NCBI RefSeq assembly: GCF_001428745.1
Contig: NZ_LMIO01000004.1
Location: 372,001-436,000, forward strand
Length of the DNA: 64,000 bases
Source: Leifsonia sp. Root227
GTDB taxonomy: Bacteria > Actinomycetota > Actinomycetes > Actinomycetales > Microbacteriaceae
Direction of reading: 5' to 3'
The notes under the pieces were generated by a model. The model saw nothing but the letters and a program-made list of their open reading frames with translations. It made no database searches and was not told where the DNA came from. This document shows positions 1 through 8,545 of this stretch, one piece after another. The first letter of the stretch is position 1. Every line of letters starts with the position of its first letter. The position numbers were made by a program, and so were the translations under genes.

Positions 1-617
1 TGGTACTCGTCGTCGACGTGCGCGAGCGGATCGAGGAGGAGCGCATCGGCGACCATCGAGGTGTCGACGTCCGCCGAGAGCCAGTCCAGCACACGCGCGC
101 TGACGGAGGGCGAGACCACGTCGCCGGAGCCCAGTCGGCGCATGAGCTGCGCGAGCTCCGCCCCCGTGCCGTACGACGGCGTCCACGGCAGGTCGGGGGT
201 GCGCTCGTTGCGGATGAAGTCGTGCAGAGAGGTGTCGGAGAAGCCGAGCGACGGCGCCACCGCGCGCACCCTGTCGAGCCCGCACAGCCAGAGGAGGGCG
301 TTGGTCGCGAGATTGTCGCTGACGGCGCCGACGAGCAGGGCGGCGTCGAGCACGGTGACGCGCTGATCGCGCATCCGGTAGAGCAGCCCGGAATCGGCGA
401 CGCGATGCTCCTCCGGGATCTCGATGCGCTGGTCGGGATCGAGCTCTCCTGCCTCCAGCCCGCGGGCCACCTCGATCAGCAGGAACACTTTGCCGATGCT
501 CGCCGTCTCGCAGACGACGTGAGGCTCGTGGGTCGCGAGGGTGCTTCCTGTCACGGCGTCGATCACGCTGACCGACCACCGCACCCGCTGGTCGAGCGGG
601 GGGAGACGGACAGCCAT
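1..617 (-). CDS. Serine hydrolase, class A beta-lactamase-like (partial)
   Basis: About 205 codons are visible, read leftward from ATG at 615-617; the C-terminus lies outside the window. The motif SIGK supplies the catalytic Ser-x-x-Lys of the serine beta-lactamase/penicillin-binding fold, and GAVSDNLATN supplies the SDN loop expected of class A enzymes. There is no signal peptide, so the protein is probably cytoplasmic, unlike a resistance beta-lactamase. The start overlaps the stop of the LD-carboxypeptidase gene (TGATG), so it is the distal gene of the same minus-strand operon. In this setting a hydrolase acting on imported peptides, perhaps with D-residues or modified termini, is more likely than an antibiotic-resistance enzyme. 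The fold call is firm; the substrate is inference. Confidence 0.75.
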   Translation of the reverse strand, partial: MAVRLPPLDQRVRWSVSVIDAVTGSTLATHEPHVVCETASIGKVFLLIEVARGLEAGELDPDQRIEIPEEHRVADSGLLYRMRDQRVTVLDAALLVGAVSDNLATNALLWLCGLDRVRAVAPSLGFSDTSLHDFIRNERTPDLPWTPSYGTGAELAQLMRRLGSGDVVSPSVSARVLDWLSADVDTSMVADALLLDPLAHVDDEY

Positions 618-1588
618 CAGAGCGATCCCCCGATGGTCAGCCGGACGGGTTCGTCCGAACGGGCGATGAGCGCTCCGTCGACATTGAGCGGGATACTGAG
701 GGCGTCAGGGTCGTGCCCGAAGCCCTGCTCCCACAGCACAGGCACGCCGAGGCTCGGCAGCAACTCCTCCGCGAGCGCCCGCACCGCTTCGAGGTCGCCG
801 CAGTTGTGCCACGACCCGAGGACGATCCCGGATGCGTCCGCCAGTCGTCCGGCGCGGCCGAGCTGCACCAGGAAGCCGTCGAGCCTGTACGTCTCCTCGT
901 CGACGTCCTCGAGGAAGAGGATGCCGCCTGGACGGTCGAGCGACTCCGCCGCACCCATCGCGCCGGCGAGCAGGCTGAGGTTGCCCCCGGTGAACCGTCC
1001 CTCTGCGACCCCTGGCACGAGTACGGACGTCTCCCGGCCGACGATGTCCCGGCCGCGCCACGGCTCGAACAGCCAGCGTCGCACATCGTCGCGCACGAAC
1101 GCCGAATCGCGGAACACGTCGTTCCCGACCATCGGGCAGAACAGCGTCGGAACGTCCAGGTTCACCCGGAACGCCTCGTGAAGGGCCGTGATGTCGGAGG
1201 ATCCGGTGAGGAGCTTCGGGCGTCCATCGCGACGGAGCGCAGCATCCCGCAGCTGCCCCCAGTCGAGACCGTCGAGCAGCCGCATTGCGCCGTAGCCGCC
1301 CCTGATGCACACCACGGCGTCCGCGTCGGGGTCGAGCCACGCATCCACCAGGTCTTGCCGGCGTCCGTCGTCGGCCCCGGCAAGGTAGCTCGCGCGTGGA
1401 TGCGGGTCGAGCACGTGCTCGCCGACGACCACCTCCAGCCCCCAGTCCCGGTAGTAGCCGACCGCGCGCTCGAGGCTCTCGGCGCTGCCCAGCCCGGACG
1501 GCGACACGAACCGCACGCGGTCGCCTGGCTGCAGGGGAGCGGTGTCGAGGTACGCGGACCTGTCGATCGCGATGGTCGGCGTGCTCAT
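617..1588 (-). CDS. Peptidase S66, LD-carboxypeptidase family
   Basis: The 323-residue product matches the length and motif order of the S66 family (LdcA/MccF). The nucleophile Ser is within TGSSDITALH (about Ser131), the catalytic Glu lies in GGILFLEDVDEETYRLDGF, and the catalytic His is in GFGHDPDALSIPLNVDG. Family members remove the terminal D-residue from murein tetrapeptides (LdcA) or cleave acylated aminoacyl nucleotides (MccF). No signal peptide is present, so it acts on cytoplasmic substrates, consistent with the peptide importer encoded directly upstream. The ATG at 1586-1588 overlaps the ATPase stop by ATGA, which fixes the start. Murein-peptide cleavage is the best call; MccF-like activity cannot be excluded. 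Confidence 0.85.
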   Translation of the reverse strand: MSTPTIAIDRSAYLDTAPLQPGDRVRFVSPSGLGSAESLERAVGYYRDWGLEVVVGEHVLDPHPRASYLAGADDGRRQDLVDAWLDPDADAVVCIRGGYGAMRLLDGLDWGQLRDAALRRDGRPKLLTGSSDITALHEAFRVNLDVPTLFCPMVGNDVFRDSAFVRDDVRRWLFEPWRGRDIVGRETSVLVPGVAEGRFTGGNLSLLAGAMGAAESLDRPGGILFLEDVDEETYRLDGFLVQLGRAGRLADASGIVLGSWHNCGDLEAVRALAEELLPSLGVPVLWEQGFGHDPDALSIPLNVDGALIARSDEPVRLTIGGSL

Positions 1589-3231
1589 GCCAGCCTCCGC
1601 TCGATGCTGGGTGCCGCCGCGAGCAGACGGCGCGTGTACGGGTGCTGAGGATCGAGCAGCACCTGTTCCGTCGGTCCGTACTCCACGATGGCTCCCTCGT
1701 ACATGACGGCGACGGTGTCGGCGATGTTCCACGCCAGCCCGAGGTCGTGCGTGATCACGAGCGCGCTCAGGTCGAGCCTGTCGCGCAGCGAAAGCAGCAG
1801 CGCCAGGATCTCGCCGCGCACCGAGGCGTCCAGCGACGCCACCGGCTCGTCGGCGACCAGCAGTTGCGGGCCGACCGCCAGCGCGCCGGCGATCACCGCT
1901 CGCTGCCGCTGACCGCCGGAGAGCTCCTGCGGGATGGCGCGGAAGAAGCGTTCCGGCGGGAGCAGCTCGGCGTCGGCGAGGCTCTGCGCAACGCGTTCCT
2001 GCTCGTCGCCCTGGAAGCGTTGCACCCGCAGGCCCTCTGCGACGGATTCGTAGACGCTGATCTTCGGGTTCAGAGCGGCAGACGGGTCTTGGAGCACCAT
2101 CTGCACCTCGCTGCGGAAGTCGCGCAGGGCGCGTCCGCGGTGCGGGATGTCCTTGCCGCGGAACCGGATGACCGACCCCTCGTCCGCCCGCTGCAGCCCG
2201 ACGATCGTGCGGGCCAGCGTGGTCTTGCCCGACCCCGACTGCCCGACGAGCGCCAGGATCTCGCCCCGCCGGAGGCTCAGGTTCACGTCCTTCACGGCTG
2301 CGAGCGGTTTGCCCCGCCCGTGATACGTCACGGTGACCCCGCGCGCTTCCAGCACAACATCGTCCGAGAGTTCGCGCGTCTTGTCCGTGACGGCGTCCGT
2401 GCGGCGGGTCACGGGGTTGAGGCGTGACGCGGGGTCGCCGATGGTCGGGAACGCCTCCGACAGCTGCCGGGTGTACGGGTGTTGTGGGCTCGTGCACACC
2501 TCGTACGCGTCTCCGACCTCGACCAGCTCGCCGTCGCGCATGATGGCGATCCGCTCGCAGGCGGTCGCGAGCACCGACAGGTCATGGCTGATCATCAGCA
2601 TCGAGATGCCGCGCTGGGCGACCAGGGCGCTGATCATGTCCAGGATCTGCTTCTGCACGATCACGTCGAGGGCCGTGGTCGGCTCGTCGGCGATGATGAT
2701 GTCCGGTTCGCACGCGAGGGCCATCGCGATCATGACGCGCTGCTTCTGGCCGCCGGACAGCTCGTGCGGATACGCCTCCGCCTTCGCCGGTGCCAGATCG
2801 ACGGCGTAGAGGAGTTCGAGTGCGCGCGCCTTGCGGGCTTTGTCGGTGCGCCAGGCGTCGGAGACGTGCAGTTCCAGCGCCTCCACGATCTGCTGGCCGA
2901 CCGTGCGCACGGGGTTGAGGGAGTGCATCGCGCCCTGGAAGACGATGGAGGCCTCCGCCCACCGCAGCGCCCTCAGCTCGCCGAACCGGAGGTCGGCGAT
3001 GTCGGTGTCGCCGATCAGGACGCGGCCGCCCAGCCTGGCGTTCGCGGGCAGGAGACGCAGGACGCTCATGGCCAGGGTCGACTTGCCCGATCCGGACTCG
3101 CCGGCGATCCCGAGGGTGCCGCCTGCGGGCAGCACCAGCGAGACGTTCTTCACCGCGGCGATCTCGCCCTCGTCGTTTCGCCCGGCTGTGCGGTAGGTGA
3201 TGCAGACGTCGTCGAAGGTCAGATCCGGCAT
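1585..3231 (-). CDS. Fused double ABC ATPase, peptide importer (DppD-DppF type)
   Basis: One 548-residue chain carries two complete ABC domains. The first has Walker A GESGSGKST, signature LSGGQKQRVMIAMALA and Walker B IIIADEPTTALD. The second has [25 protein letters not shown] and LLVADEPVASLD. Each is followed by the HPYTR element typical of oligopeptide-importer ATPases (PQHPYTRQL, PQHPYTRRL). In many bacteria these are two separate proteins; the fusion fixes their 1:1 ratio. The ATG at 3229-3231 overlaps the preceding permease stop (TGATG), and the end overlaps the S66 peptidase gene by 4 nt. The protein powers uptake through the two permeases encoded upstream. Confidence 0.93.
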   Translation of the reverse strand: MPDLTFDDVCITYRTAGRNDEGEIAAVKNVSLVLPAGGTLGIAGESGSGKSTLAMSVLRLLPANARLGGRVLIGDTDIADLRFGELRALRWAEASIVFQGAMHSLNPVRTVGQQIVEALELHVSDAWRTDKARKARALELLYAVDLAPAKAEAYPHELSGGQKQRVMIAMALACEPDIIIADEPTTALDVIVQKQILDMISALVAQRGISMLMISHDLSVLATACERIAIMRDGELVEVGDAYEVCTSPQHPYTRQLSEAFPTIGDPASRLNPVTRRTDAVTDKTRELSDDVVLEARGVTVTYHGRGKPLAAVKDVNLSLRRGEILALVGQSGSGKTTLARTIVGLQRADEGSVIRFRGKDIPHRGRALRDFRSEVQMVLQDPSAALNPKISVYESVAEGLRVQRFQGDEQERVAQSLADAELLPPERFFRAIPQELSGGQRQRAVIAGALAVGPQLLVADEPVASLDASVRGEILALLLSLRDRLDLSALVITHDLGLAWNIADTVAVMYEGAIVEYGPTEQVLLDPQHPYTRRLLAAAPSIERRLA

Positions 3232-4148
3232 CAGCGGCTCCTCAGAGTCGGGTTCACGATGGTCTCGACGGCACGGCCGATGAGGGTGAAGGCGAGGACG
3301 ACGAGCACGATCGCGATACCGGGCACGAGGATGTACCACCAGTAGCCGGCGGTGGCTGCCGAGACGTCCATCGAGTTCTTCAGCACGGAGCCCCACGATT
3401 GAAGCGTGGTGTCGCCGAGCCCGAGGAACGACAGCGTCGACTCCGCGATGATCGCCGAGCCGACGGTGAGCGTGGTGTTCGCGAGCACGAGCGGCAGCAC
3501 GGCGGGAAGCAGGTGCTTGACGATGATGTGCCAGTGCCCCGCCCCCAGCACCCTGGCGCGCTCGATGTAGTCGCGCGATTCGACAGAGAGGGTCTGTGCC
3601 CGCACCACGCGCGCTGTTCCGGCCCACGAGGTCAGGCCGATGGCGATGACGATCGTCCACACGCCGCGCGAGAGCACAGAGGAGAGGACGATCGCGAGGA
3701 TGAGCGACGGCAGCACGAGGAAGAAGTCGATGATGCGCATCAGGAGGCCGCCGGTCCAGCCGGTGAAGTGCCCGGCAGCGATGCCGACGATGGTTCCGAT
3801 GATCATCGACACCGCGGTGGCGGCGAAGCCGACGAGCAGCGAGACTCTGGCGCCCCAGATCATCCGCACCCACAGTTCGCGTCCCTGGTCGTCGGTGCCG
3901 AGTGGATGCGCGAACGACGGGGGAGCGAAGCGCGGCTGTTCGAGGAGCTTGGTGACGTCGAGCATCCACGACGGCGCGAGGACGGGGGCGAGCAGCGCGA
4001 GCAGGATGACGACGACGAGGAAGATCAGTCCGGCCATCCCAGCGCGGCTGTGGGAGAACTCCCGGCAGAAGCCGCCGAAGGCGTGCCGCCGCCGCGCCCA
4101 CGCCATGCTGCGGGGTGAACGTGCTGCGGTTGCGGTGGTGCCGCTCAT
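3231..4148 (-). CDS. ABC peptide importer permease (DppC type)
   Basis: This 305-residue inner-membrane protein has an N-terminal transmembrane helix (around GMAGLIFLVVVILLALLAPV) and the BPD-transp-1 core. The cytoplasmic coupling helix is read in the region VRAQTLSVESRDYIERARVLGA, which contacts the ATPase. The periplasmic segment ending LGTDDQGRELWVRMIWGAR is characteristic of DppC/OppC-type subunits of family 5 importers. It overlaps the DppB-type gene upstream by 4 nt (ATGA) and the ATPase gene downstream by TGATG, so the three are translationally coupled. Family is certain; the exact solute (dipeptide, murein peptide or other) is not readable from the sequence. Confidence 0.92.
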   Translation of the reverse strand: MSGTTATAARSPRSMAWARRRHAFGGFCREFSHSRAGMAGLIFLVVVILLALLAPVLAPSWMLDVTKLLEQPRFAPPSFAHPLGTDDQGRELWVRMIWGARVSLLVGFAATAVSMIIGTIVGIAAGHFTGWTGGLLMRIIDFFLVLPSLILAIVLSSVLSRGVWTIVIAIGLTSWAGTARVVRAQTLSVESRDYIERARVLGAGHWHIIVKHLLPAVLPLVLANTTLTVGSAIIAESTLSFLGLGDTTLQSWGSVLKNSMDVSAATAGYWWYILVPGIAIVLVVLAFTLIGRAVETIVNPTLRSR

Positions 4149-5185
4149 CCGCGCCTCACTCTCGGGTCGAGCCGACGGTACACGAAGTCCGCGACGAGGT
4201 TCATGACGATGATGATGGCCGAGAACACCACGAAGGTGCCCTGCAGCAGAGGCAGGTCCGGTCCCTGGATCGCCTGGTAGGTGAGCTTGCCGAGACCGGG
4301 CCAGGAGAAGACGGTCTCCACCGTGACGGCGCCGGCGATGAGCCCGCCGATGTGCATGAACACCAGCGTCACCGTGGGGAGCATGGCGTTCGGAACGGCG
4401 TGGCGCCTGCGGAGGTCGTCATCCCTCAGCCCTTTCGCCCGCGCGGTGACCAGGTAGTCGGCGCTCTTCTCCTCCATCACGGATGCGCGCATCACCATCA
4501 CGTACTGGGCGTACACCACGGCGACCATCGTGATCACCGGGAGCACCATGTGCGATGCGACGTCGAGCACGACGCCGAGCGGGTCGTCTGGAGGGTTGGG
4601 AGACGTCATGCCGCCGGTGGGGAACCAGTGCAGCGTGCCGCCGAACACCATCAGCAGGATCAGAGCCAGCCAGAACGTCGGCACGGACCACAGCACCAGC
4701 GAGGTGCCGGTGGTGACCTTGTCGAACAGCGAGCCGGGTCGCCAGCCCGCCTTCTGACCCAGCCAGAGGCCGAGGGCGATGGCCAGGATCGCGGACGTCC
4801 CCGTCAGCAGGATCGTGTTCCAGAAGTACTCGCCGATGAGCGATGCGACGCTCTGCTTGTAGACGTAGCTCTGGCCGAAGTTGAGGGTGAAGACGTTGCC
4901 GAGGTACTCGCCGAACTGTTGCCAGAGCGGCTTGTCCAGGCCGAGCTGCTCGCGGAGCTGCGCCATCTGCGCGGAGGTCATCGGATGCTCGCGCGCCATC
5001 GCGGCGACCGGGTCGCCCGGCAGGATCTTGAAGGCGAAGAACCCGAGGACGATCACCATCAGGAGGCTGATCGCCGCTCCGCCGATCTTGTTGAGCGCGT
5101 ATTTCAGCGCGGGGGCGCTGCGGACGGTCGCCTCGCCTTTTTCCTCGAGGATCACCGCCTCGGTGACGGGGGTTGCGTTGCTCAT
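4145..5185 (-). CDS. ABC peptide importer permease (DppB type)
   Basis: A 346-residue DppB/OppB-like permease. It has an N-terminal helix (LLMVIVLGFFAFKILPGDPV) with the conserved ILPGDP turn, a long extracytoplasmic loop, and four to five further helices ending near FVVFSAIIIVMNLVADFVYR followed by the family ending YRRLDPRVR. The coupling region is YLVTARAKGLRDDDLRRRHAV. The ATG at 5183-5185 has GAGAAGG a few bases upstream. It forms the heterodimeric pore with the DppC-type protein. A 10-bp stem-loop separates it from the binding-protein gene upstream, which may lower permease output relative to the binding protein. Confidence 0.92.
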   Translation of the reverse strand: MSNATPVTEAVILEEKGEATVRSAPALKYALNKIGGAAISLLMVIVLGFFAFKILPGDPVAAMAREHPMTSAQMAQLREQLGLDKPLWQQFGEYLGNVFTLNFGQSYVYKQSVASLIGEYFWNTILLTGTSAILAIALGLWLGQKAGWRPGSLFDKVTTGTSLVLWSVPTFWLALILLMVFGGTLHWFPTGGMTSPNPPDDPLGVVLDVASHMVLPVITMVAVVYAQYVMVMRASVMEEKSADYLVTARAKGLRDDDLRRRHAVPNAMLPTVTLVFMHIGGLIAGAVTVETVFSWPGLGKLTYQAIQGPDLPLLQGTFVVFSAIIIVMNLVADFVYRRLDPRVRRG

Positions 5186-5215
5186 ATGCCTTCTCTTCTG
5201 ACGCGACGGGAGAGC

Positions 5216-5247
5216 GGTGGCCGCGACGGGAGTCCGCCGCGGCCACC
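5216..5247 (-). promoter_or_regulatory. Intercistronic stem-loop, binding protein/permease gap
   Basis: GGTGGCCGCG (5216-5225) pairs perfectly with CGCGGCCACC (5238-5247): 10 bp with a 12-nt loop. It lies in the gap between the binding-protein stop and the permease ribosome site. There is no U-tract, so it is more likely an mRNA-stabilising or attenuating element than a strong terminator. Such structures commonly raise binding-protein output over membrane subunits. The second ABC operon has the same geometry at 55056-55087. Confidence 0.6.
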
Positions 5248-5254
5248 CGATCGA

Positions 5255-7111
5255 CTACTCGACGTCGGCGCTCTTGCGTCGGCGCACCACGAAGAAGATG
5301 ATCGCACCGATCACGATGAGGACGATCACCCCTCCCGTGACGAGAAGGCCGACGTTGGGGCCCGAGTCGCTGCTTGAGCCGTCTGCGACGGGGGCGACGT
5401 CCATGAAGCCCCAGTAGCCGGACTGGTTGGCGATGATCCCGCCCTTCGACGGCATCATCCGGAAGTCCGTGAACCGGTCGGAGCGGTATGCCTCGAGGCC
5501 GTTGGCGTACCAGTACACGATCTGAGCAGTGTCGGTGAAGTTGAGCTGCAGCATCTTCTGGACGATGGCTTCGCGCTTCTTCGCGTCCGTCTCGGTCTGC
5601 TGCTCCTTGTAGAGCTTGTCGTACTCCGGGTTGCACCAGCCGTCCTGCGAGGTCGCTCCGGTGCCGTCCGTCTTGGTCGGCAGGCTCGAGCAGGTGTTGA
5701 TGCTGAGCTGGTAGTCCGGGTCGGGTCCGACGCTCCATCCGCTGAAGTAGATGTCGTAGTTGCCCTTCAGCGTGTCGGCGTTGATGGTGTCGGAGTCGGT
5801 CGAGATCAGCTGGATGTCGATGCCGATCGCCTTCATCCACGGCTGGAAGTACTGCGCGGCGGTCTGCTCCTGCGGGTCGGTGGCGTCGACGAAGAGGCGG
5901 AGCGAGAGGCGCTGGCCGTCCTTGACGCGGATGCCGTCCGCTCCGGCCTTCCAGCCGGCGGCGTCGAGCTTCGCTTTCGCCTTCTCCGGGTTGTACGCGA
6001 GCGCCTTCACGGCCGAATCGTCGGTGGGAAGCGTCCACTGCGGGTACGACGACGGGATGAAGCTCGTGCCGGGGTTGCCGAGGCCGTTGAGCACCTTCGA
6101 CAGCAGCGTGTCTGTGTCGGTGCCCATCCGGATGGCCTGACGCACGTCCACGTCCTGCAGTGCGGGGTTTCCGTTGCCGAACGGCTGGCCGTCGACCGTC
6201 TTCAGCCCGGAGTTGAAGCTGAACGAGGAGAAGCGGCGGCCGATGCCCGAGTGCTCGGTGATCCCCTCCGCGCCCTTCAACGCCTGGTACTGGGTGGGGG
6301 TGAGGCCGGTCACGAAGTCCACGTCGCCGGAGCGGAGCGCCTGGACCTGCGCGTCCGAGTTCGTGTAGTACACGTACTGGATCGTGTCGATCTTCGGGGC
6401 GCCCTTCCAGAACTTCGGGTTCGCCTTCATGGTGATGAACTGGTTGGCCTTGTAGCTCTCCAGCAGGAAGGGGCCGGAGCCGACGACGTCTTTGTCGTTC
6501 GCGTATGTGGCGGGGTCGGAGATCTTCTCCCAGATGTGCTTGGGGAGGATCGGGACCTCGATGCCCGGGTTCGGTGCCTGCGGTGCCTTGAGGTCGATGA
6601 CGACGGTCTTGGCGTCCGGCGCCTTCACGTCGGAGAAGTTGGCGAGGAAGTTGCCGTTCGCGACGGCGAGGTCGGAGTTCGTCATCATCTGATCGAAGGT
6701 GTACTTTACGTCGGCCGACGTGATGGCCTTGCCGTCGGACCAGGTGAGTCCGTCCTGCAGGGTGTACACCCACTTCTTGCCGCCGTCTTCGACCTTCCAG
6801 TGGTCGGCGAGGCCCTTCGTCGGCGAACCGTCGACGTCGCTGTTCTGCACCAGGTTCTCGTACATGTAGCGGAAGAGGTTGGTCGGGAGCAGGTAGATCG
6901 AGGTCCACGGGTTGAAGCTGTCGACGAAGCCGGAGGTCGCGATCCGCATCGTCTTGGCATCCTTGCCGGACGAGGGGGACGAGCTCGGGTCGGCGGCGTG
7001 AACGCTGTGCGGTTCCGCGGCATTCGCTGCGCCGGCCGGTGCGGCGATGATCGCTGCTGCTGCAACGAATGACAGCGCGCGGATCAGATGTTTGCGGTGC
7101 CTGGTGCGCAT
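5255..7111 (-). CDS. Family 5 solute-binding protein with C-terminal membrane anchor
   Basis: This 618-residue protein has a Sec-type N-terminus (basic MRTRHRKH, hydrophobic SFVAAAAIIAAPAG, cleavage near ANA-AEP) and the SBP_bac_5 fold (LFRYMYENLVQNSD, LQDGLTWSDGKAITSADVKYT, GSGPFLLESYK). There is no lipobox. A transmembrane segment follows a serine-rich linker at the C-terminus (VGLLVTGGVIVLIVIGAIIF) with a basic RRRK stop-transfer tail, so it is probably held at the membrane by the C-terminus instead of a lipid. The ATG at 7109-7111, with GGAAGGA upstream, is preferred over upstream in-frame starts because it gives a clean signal peptide. It delivers peptides to the permeases encoded downstream. 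Confidence 0.9.
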   Translation of the reverse strand: MRTRHRKHLIRALSFVAAAAIIAAPAGAANAAEPHSVHAADPSSSPSSGKDAKTMRIATSGFVDSFNPWTSIYLLPTNLFRYMYENLVQNSDVDGSPTKGLADHWKVEDGGKKWVYTLQDGLTWSDGKAITSADVKYTFDQMMTNSDLAVANGNFLANFSDVKAPDAKTVVIDLKAPQAPNPGIEVPILPKHIWEKISDPATYANDKDVVGSGPFLLESYKANQFITMKANPKFWKGAPKIDTIQYVYYTNSDAQVQALRSGDVDFVTGLTPTQYQALKGAEGITEHSGIGRRFSSFSFNSGLKTVDGQPFGNGNPALQDVDVRQAIRMGTDTDTLLSKVLNGLGNPGTSFIPSSYPQWTLPTDDSAVKALAYNPEKAKAKLDAAGWKAGADGIRVKDGQRLSLRLFVDATDPQEQTAAQYFQPWMKAIGIDIQLISTDSDTINADTLKGNYDIYFSGWSVGPDPDYQLSINTCSSLPTKTDGTGATSQDGWCNPEYDKLYKEQQTETDAKKREAIVQKMLQLNFTDTAQIVYWYANGLEAYRSDRFTDFRMMPSKGGIIANQSGYWGFMDVAPVADGSSSDSGPNVGLLVTGGVIVLIVIGAIIFFVVRRRKSADVE

Positions 7112-7431
7112 AGGAGTCCTTCCATCGGCCGAGGTCCAGAGCAGGACCACGAGGGTTGCAGTAATGGAACAGCATGGAGCACGTCCGGGTCAACGTATTC
7201 GTACCAGATGTTAATGAATTCGTAACGGCGCGGGGATGGAGCGCATTACTGCCAGTTCACGAATTCTGCACACAATTGCGCGCGCAATCGCCCGATTCGC
7301 ACACCAAACCGGCGCAAAACGCCGGATTCGTGAACAAAGTGCCATTCAGCGTCCCGTCCGGTATTCGCGAATATCCGTTGCGGGTGGAAGATGATCCGTA
7401 CCGGATAATTCCACTCAGGCGAGGAGAAGCG
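7112..7431. promoter_or_regulatory. Divergent intergenic region, AT-rich
   Basis: These 320 bp separate the binding-protein gene from the C39-like peptidase gene and are clearly less GC-rich than the surroundings. They should hold promoters for both directions. A GATAAT hexamer at 7404-7409 is a fair -10 for the rightward gene, but TTGCGG at 7378-7383 is 20 bp away, too far for an ideal -35. A palindromic TTCGCGAA occurs within 7360-7372. I saw no convincing gene or regulator site beyond this. Confidence 0.4.
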
Positions 7432-8526
7432 ATGCCAGGGGTACCGAGGGCCGATCCGCCGGACATGTGGCGCACCCGGCTGGTACGCGCAGACACGGAC
7501 GCAGGATGGACCGGGCGACAGTGGATGTCCGGCGTGCTCGAACCGGGATGGGCGGGCGATCCTGGCGCAGACCAGGCCGTCGCGTCGTGGAACCTGGACC
7601 CGGCCGCCACGGCCGTGGTCGAACTGCGCGCGCGCACCGCCGACGGCCGCTGGCATCCCTGGCAGACCCTGGCGCACTGGGGCAGCGAAGGCGAGCGCAG
7701 CAGCCTGGCGCAGCCGGAGGCCGGTCTCACGCACGCGGCGCCGACGGTCGACACCGACGTCCTGACGGCGGGGAGCGCTGGCCGATTCGACGCTGTCCAG
7801 CTGCGCGTCACCCTCGGAGAGGCGGCCGCGGACAGCCAGGCGCTGCGCCTCGCCGCGGTGAGCTTCAGCTCCCCTGGTGCTGCGTCTGGGCCCGCCGCCC
7901 TCGGCCCAGGAGCCGCGACGGGAGCGGTCGGCGTCGCCGCCGCCGTGCAGCCGCTGTCCCAGCGCGCCTATCCCGCTCGCGGCGACCTCGGCGGCGGAGG
8001 CCCGGCCTGGTGCTCGCCGACGTCGCTGACAATGGTCGCGGCGGCGTGGGGTGCGGAGATCCCGTCCGCAGCGGACGAAGACGTCCCGCCCGGCGCCGAC
8101 CCGCGCGTCCCGTGGATGGCGCGCGCTGTGTACGACACGGCATACGGCGGCACGGGCAATTGGTCGTTCAACGCCGCTGTCGCCGGGGCGCTCGGCTTCG
8201 ACGCGCTGGTGACGAGGCTGTCGTCCCTGCACGCGGCTCGGACGCTGACGGATGCCGGCATCCCGCTGGTGGCGTCCGTGTCGTTCGCTGCAGGCGAGCT
8301 CCCCGGCGCGGACTACGACACTCCCGGTCACCTGCTCGTGATCCGCGGCTTCGACCCCGACGGGGATGTGCTGGTGGCCGACCCGTCGAATCCCGGCGGC
8401 GTCTCCGGCCTGCGCAGCTATCCCCGCCGCGCCTTCGACGACGCATGGTCGCACAGCCGCCGCACGGCCTACCTGATCGTGCCGCGCGGCCACGCGCTGC
8501 CGCCGAGCCCGGCAGGGGAGTGGTGA
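7432..8526 (+). CDS. Peptidase C39-like family protein
   Basis: A 364-residue protein with two parts. Residues about 10-150 form a beta-rich region with WRTRLVRADTDAGWTGRQW. The rest is a papain-like C39_2-type domain with the nucleophile in GGGPAWCSPTSLTMV (Cys194), the His in YDTPGHLLVIRGFDPDG and a following Asp/Asn (VLVADPSN). No signal peptide or membrane segment is visible. ATG 7432 follows GAGGAGAAG and is chosen over further upstream in-frame starts, which would extend through the AT-rich promoter region. Its place between a peptide importer and an acylamino-acid operon suggests it trims imported peptides; it is not next to a bacteriocin exporter, so double-glycine leader processing is unlikely. 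Confidence 0.8.
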   Translation: MPGVPRADPPDMWRTRLVRADTDAGWTGRQWMSGVLEPGWAGDPGADQAVASWNLDPAATAVVELRARTADGRWHPWQTLAHWGSEGERSSLAQPEAGLTHAAPTVDTDVLTAGSAGRFDAVQLRVTLGEAAADSQALRLAAVSFSSPGAASGPAALGPGAATGAVGVAAAVQPLSQRAYPARGDLGGGGPAWCSPTSLTMVAAAWGAEIPSAADEDVPPGADPRVPWMARAVYDTAYGGTGNWSFNAAVAGALGFDALVTRLSSLHAARTLTDAGIPLVASVSFAAGELPGADYDTPGHLLVIRGFDPDGDVLVADPSNPGGVSGLRSYPRRAFDDAWSHSRRTAYLIVPRGHALPPSPAGEW

Positions 8527-8545
8527 GGTGACGCCGGAGCGGCGG

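Noticed and set aside
1..617. Antibiotic-resistance beta-lactamase
   Set aside because: SxxK and SDN motifs exist but there is no signal peptide and the gene is coupled to a peptide-catabolic operon.
18..1181. Long rightward reading frame over the start of the window
   Set aside because: It runs antisense to the serine hydrolase and LD-carboxypeptidase, which have intact motifs; composition is Arg-rich as expected of a shadow frame in GC-rich DNA.
617..1588. Microcin C immunity protein (MccF)
   Set aside because: S66 motifs fit both, but no microcin-like biosynthetic gene is near and the peptide importer and murein-type hydrolases favour an LD-carboxypeptidase role.
7432..8526. Bacteriocin-processing C39 peptidase
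   Set aside because: There is no linked exporter ATPase or precursor peptide; the domain is the free-standing C39_2 type.
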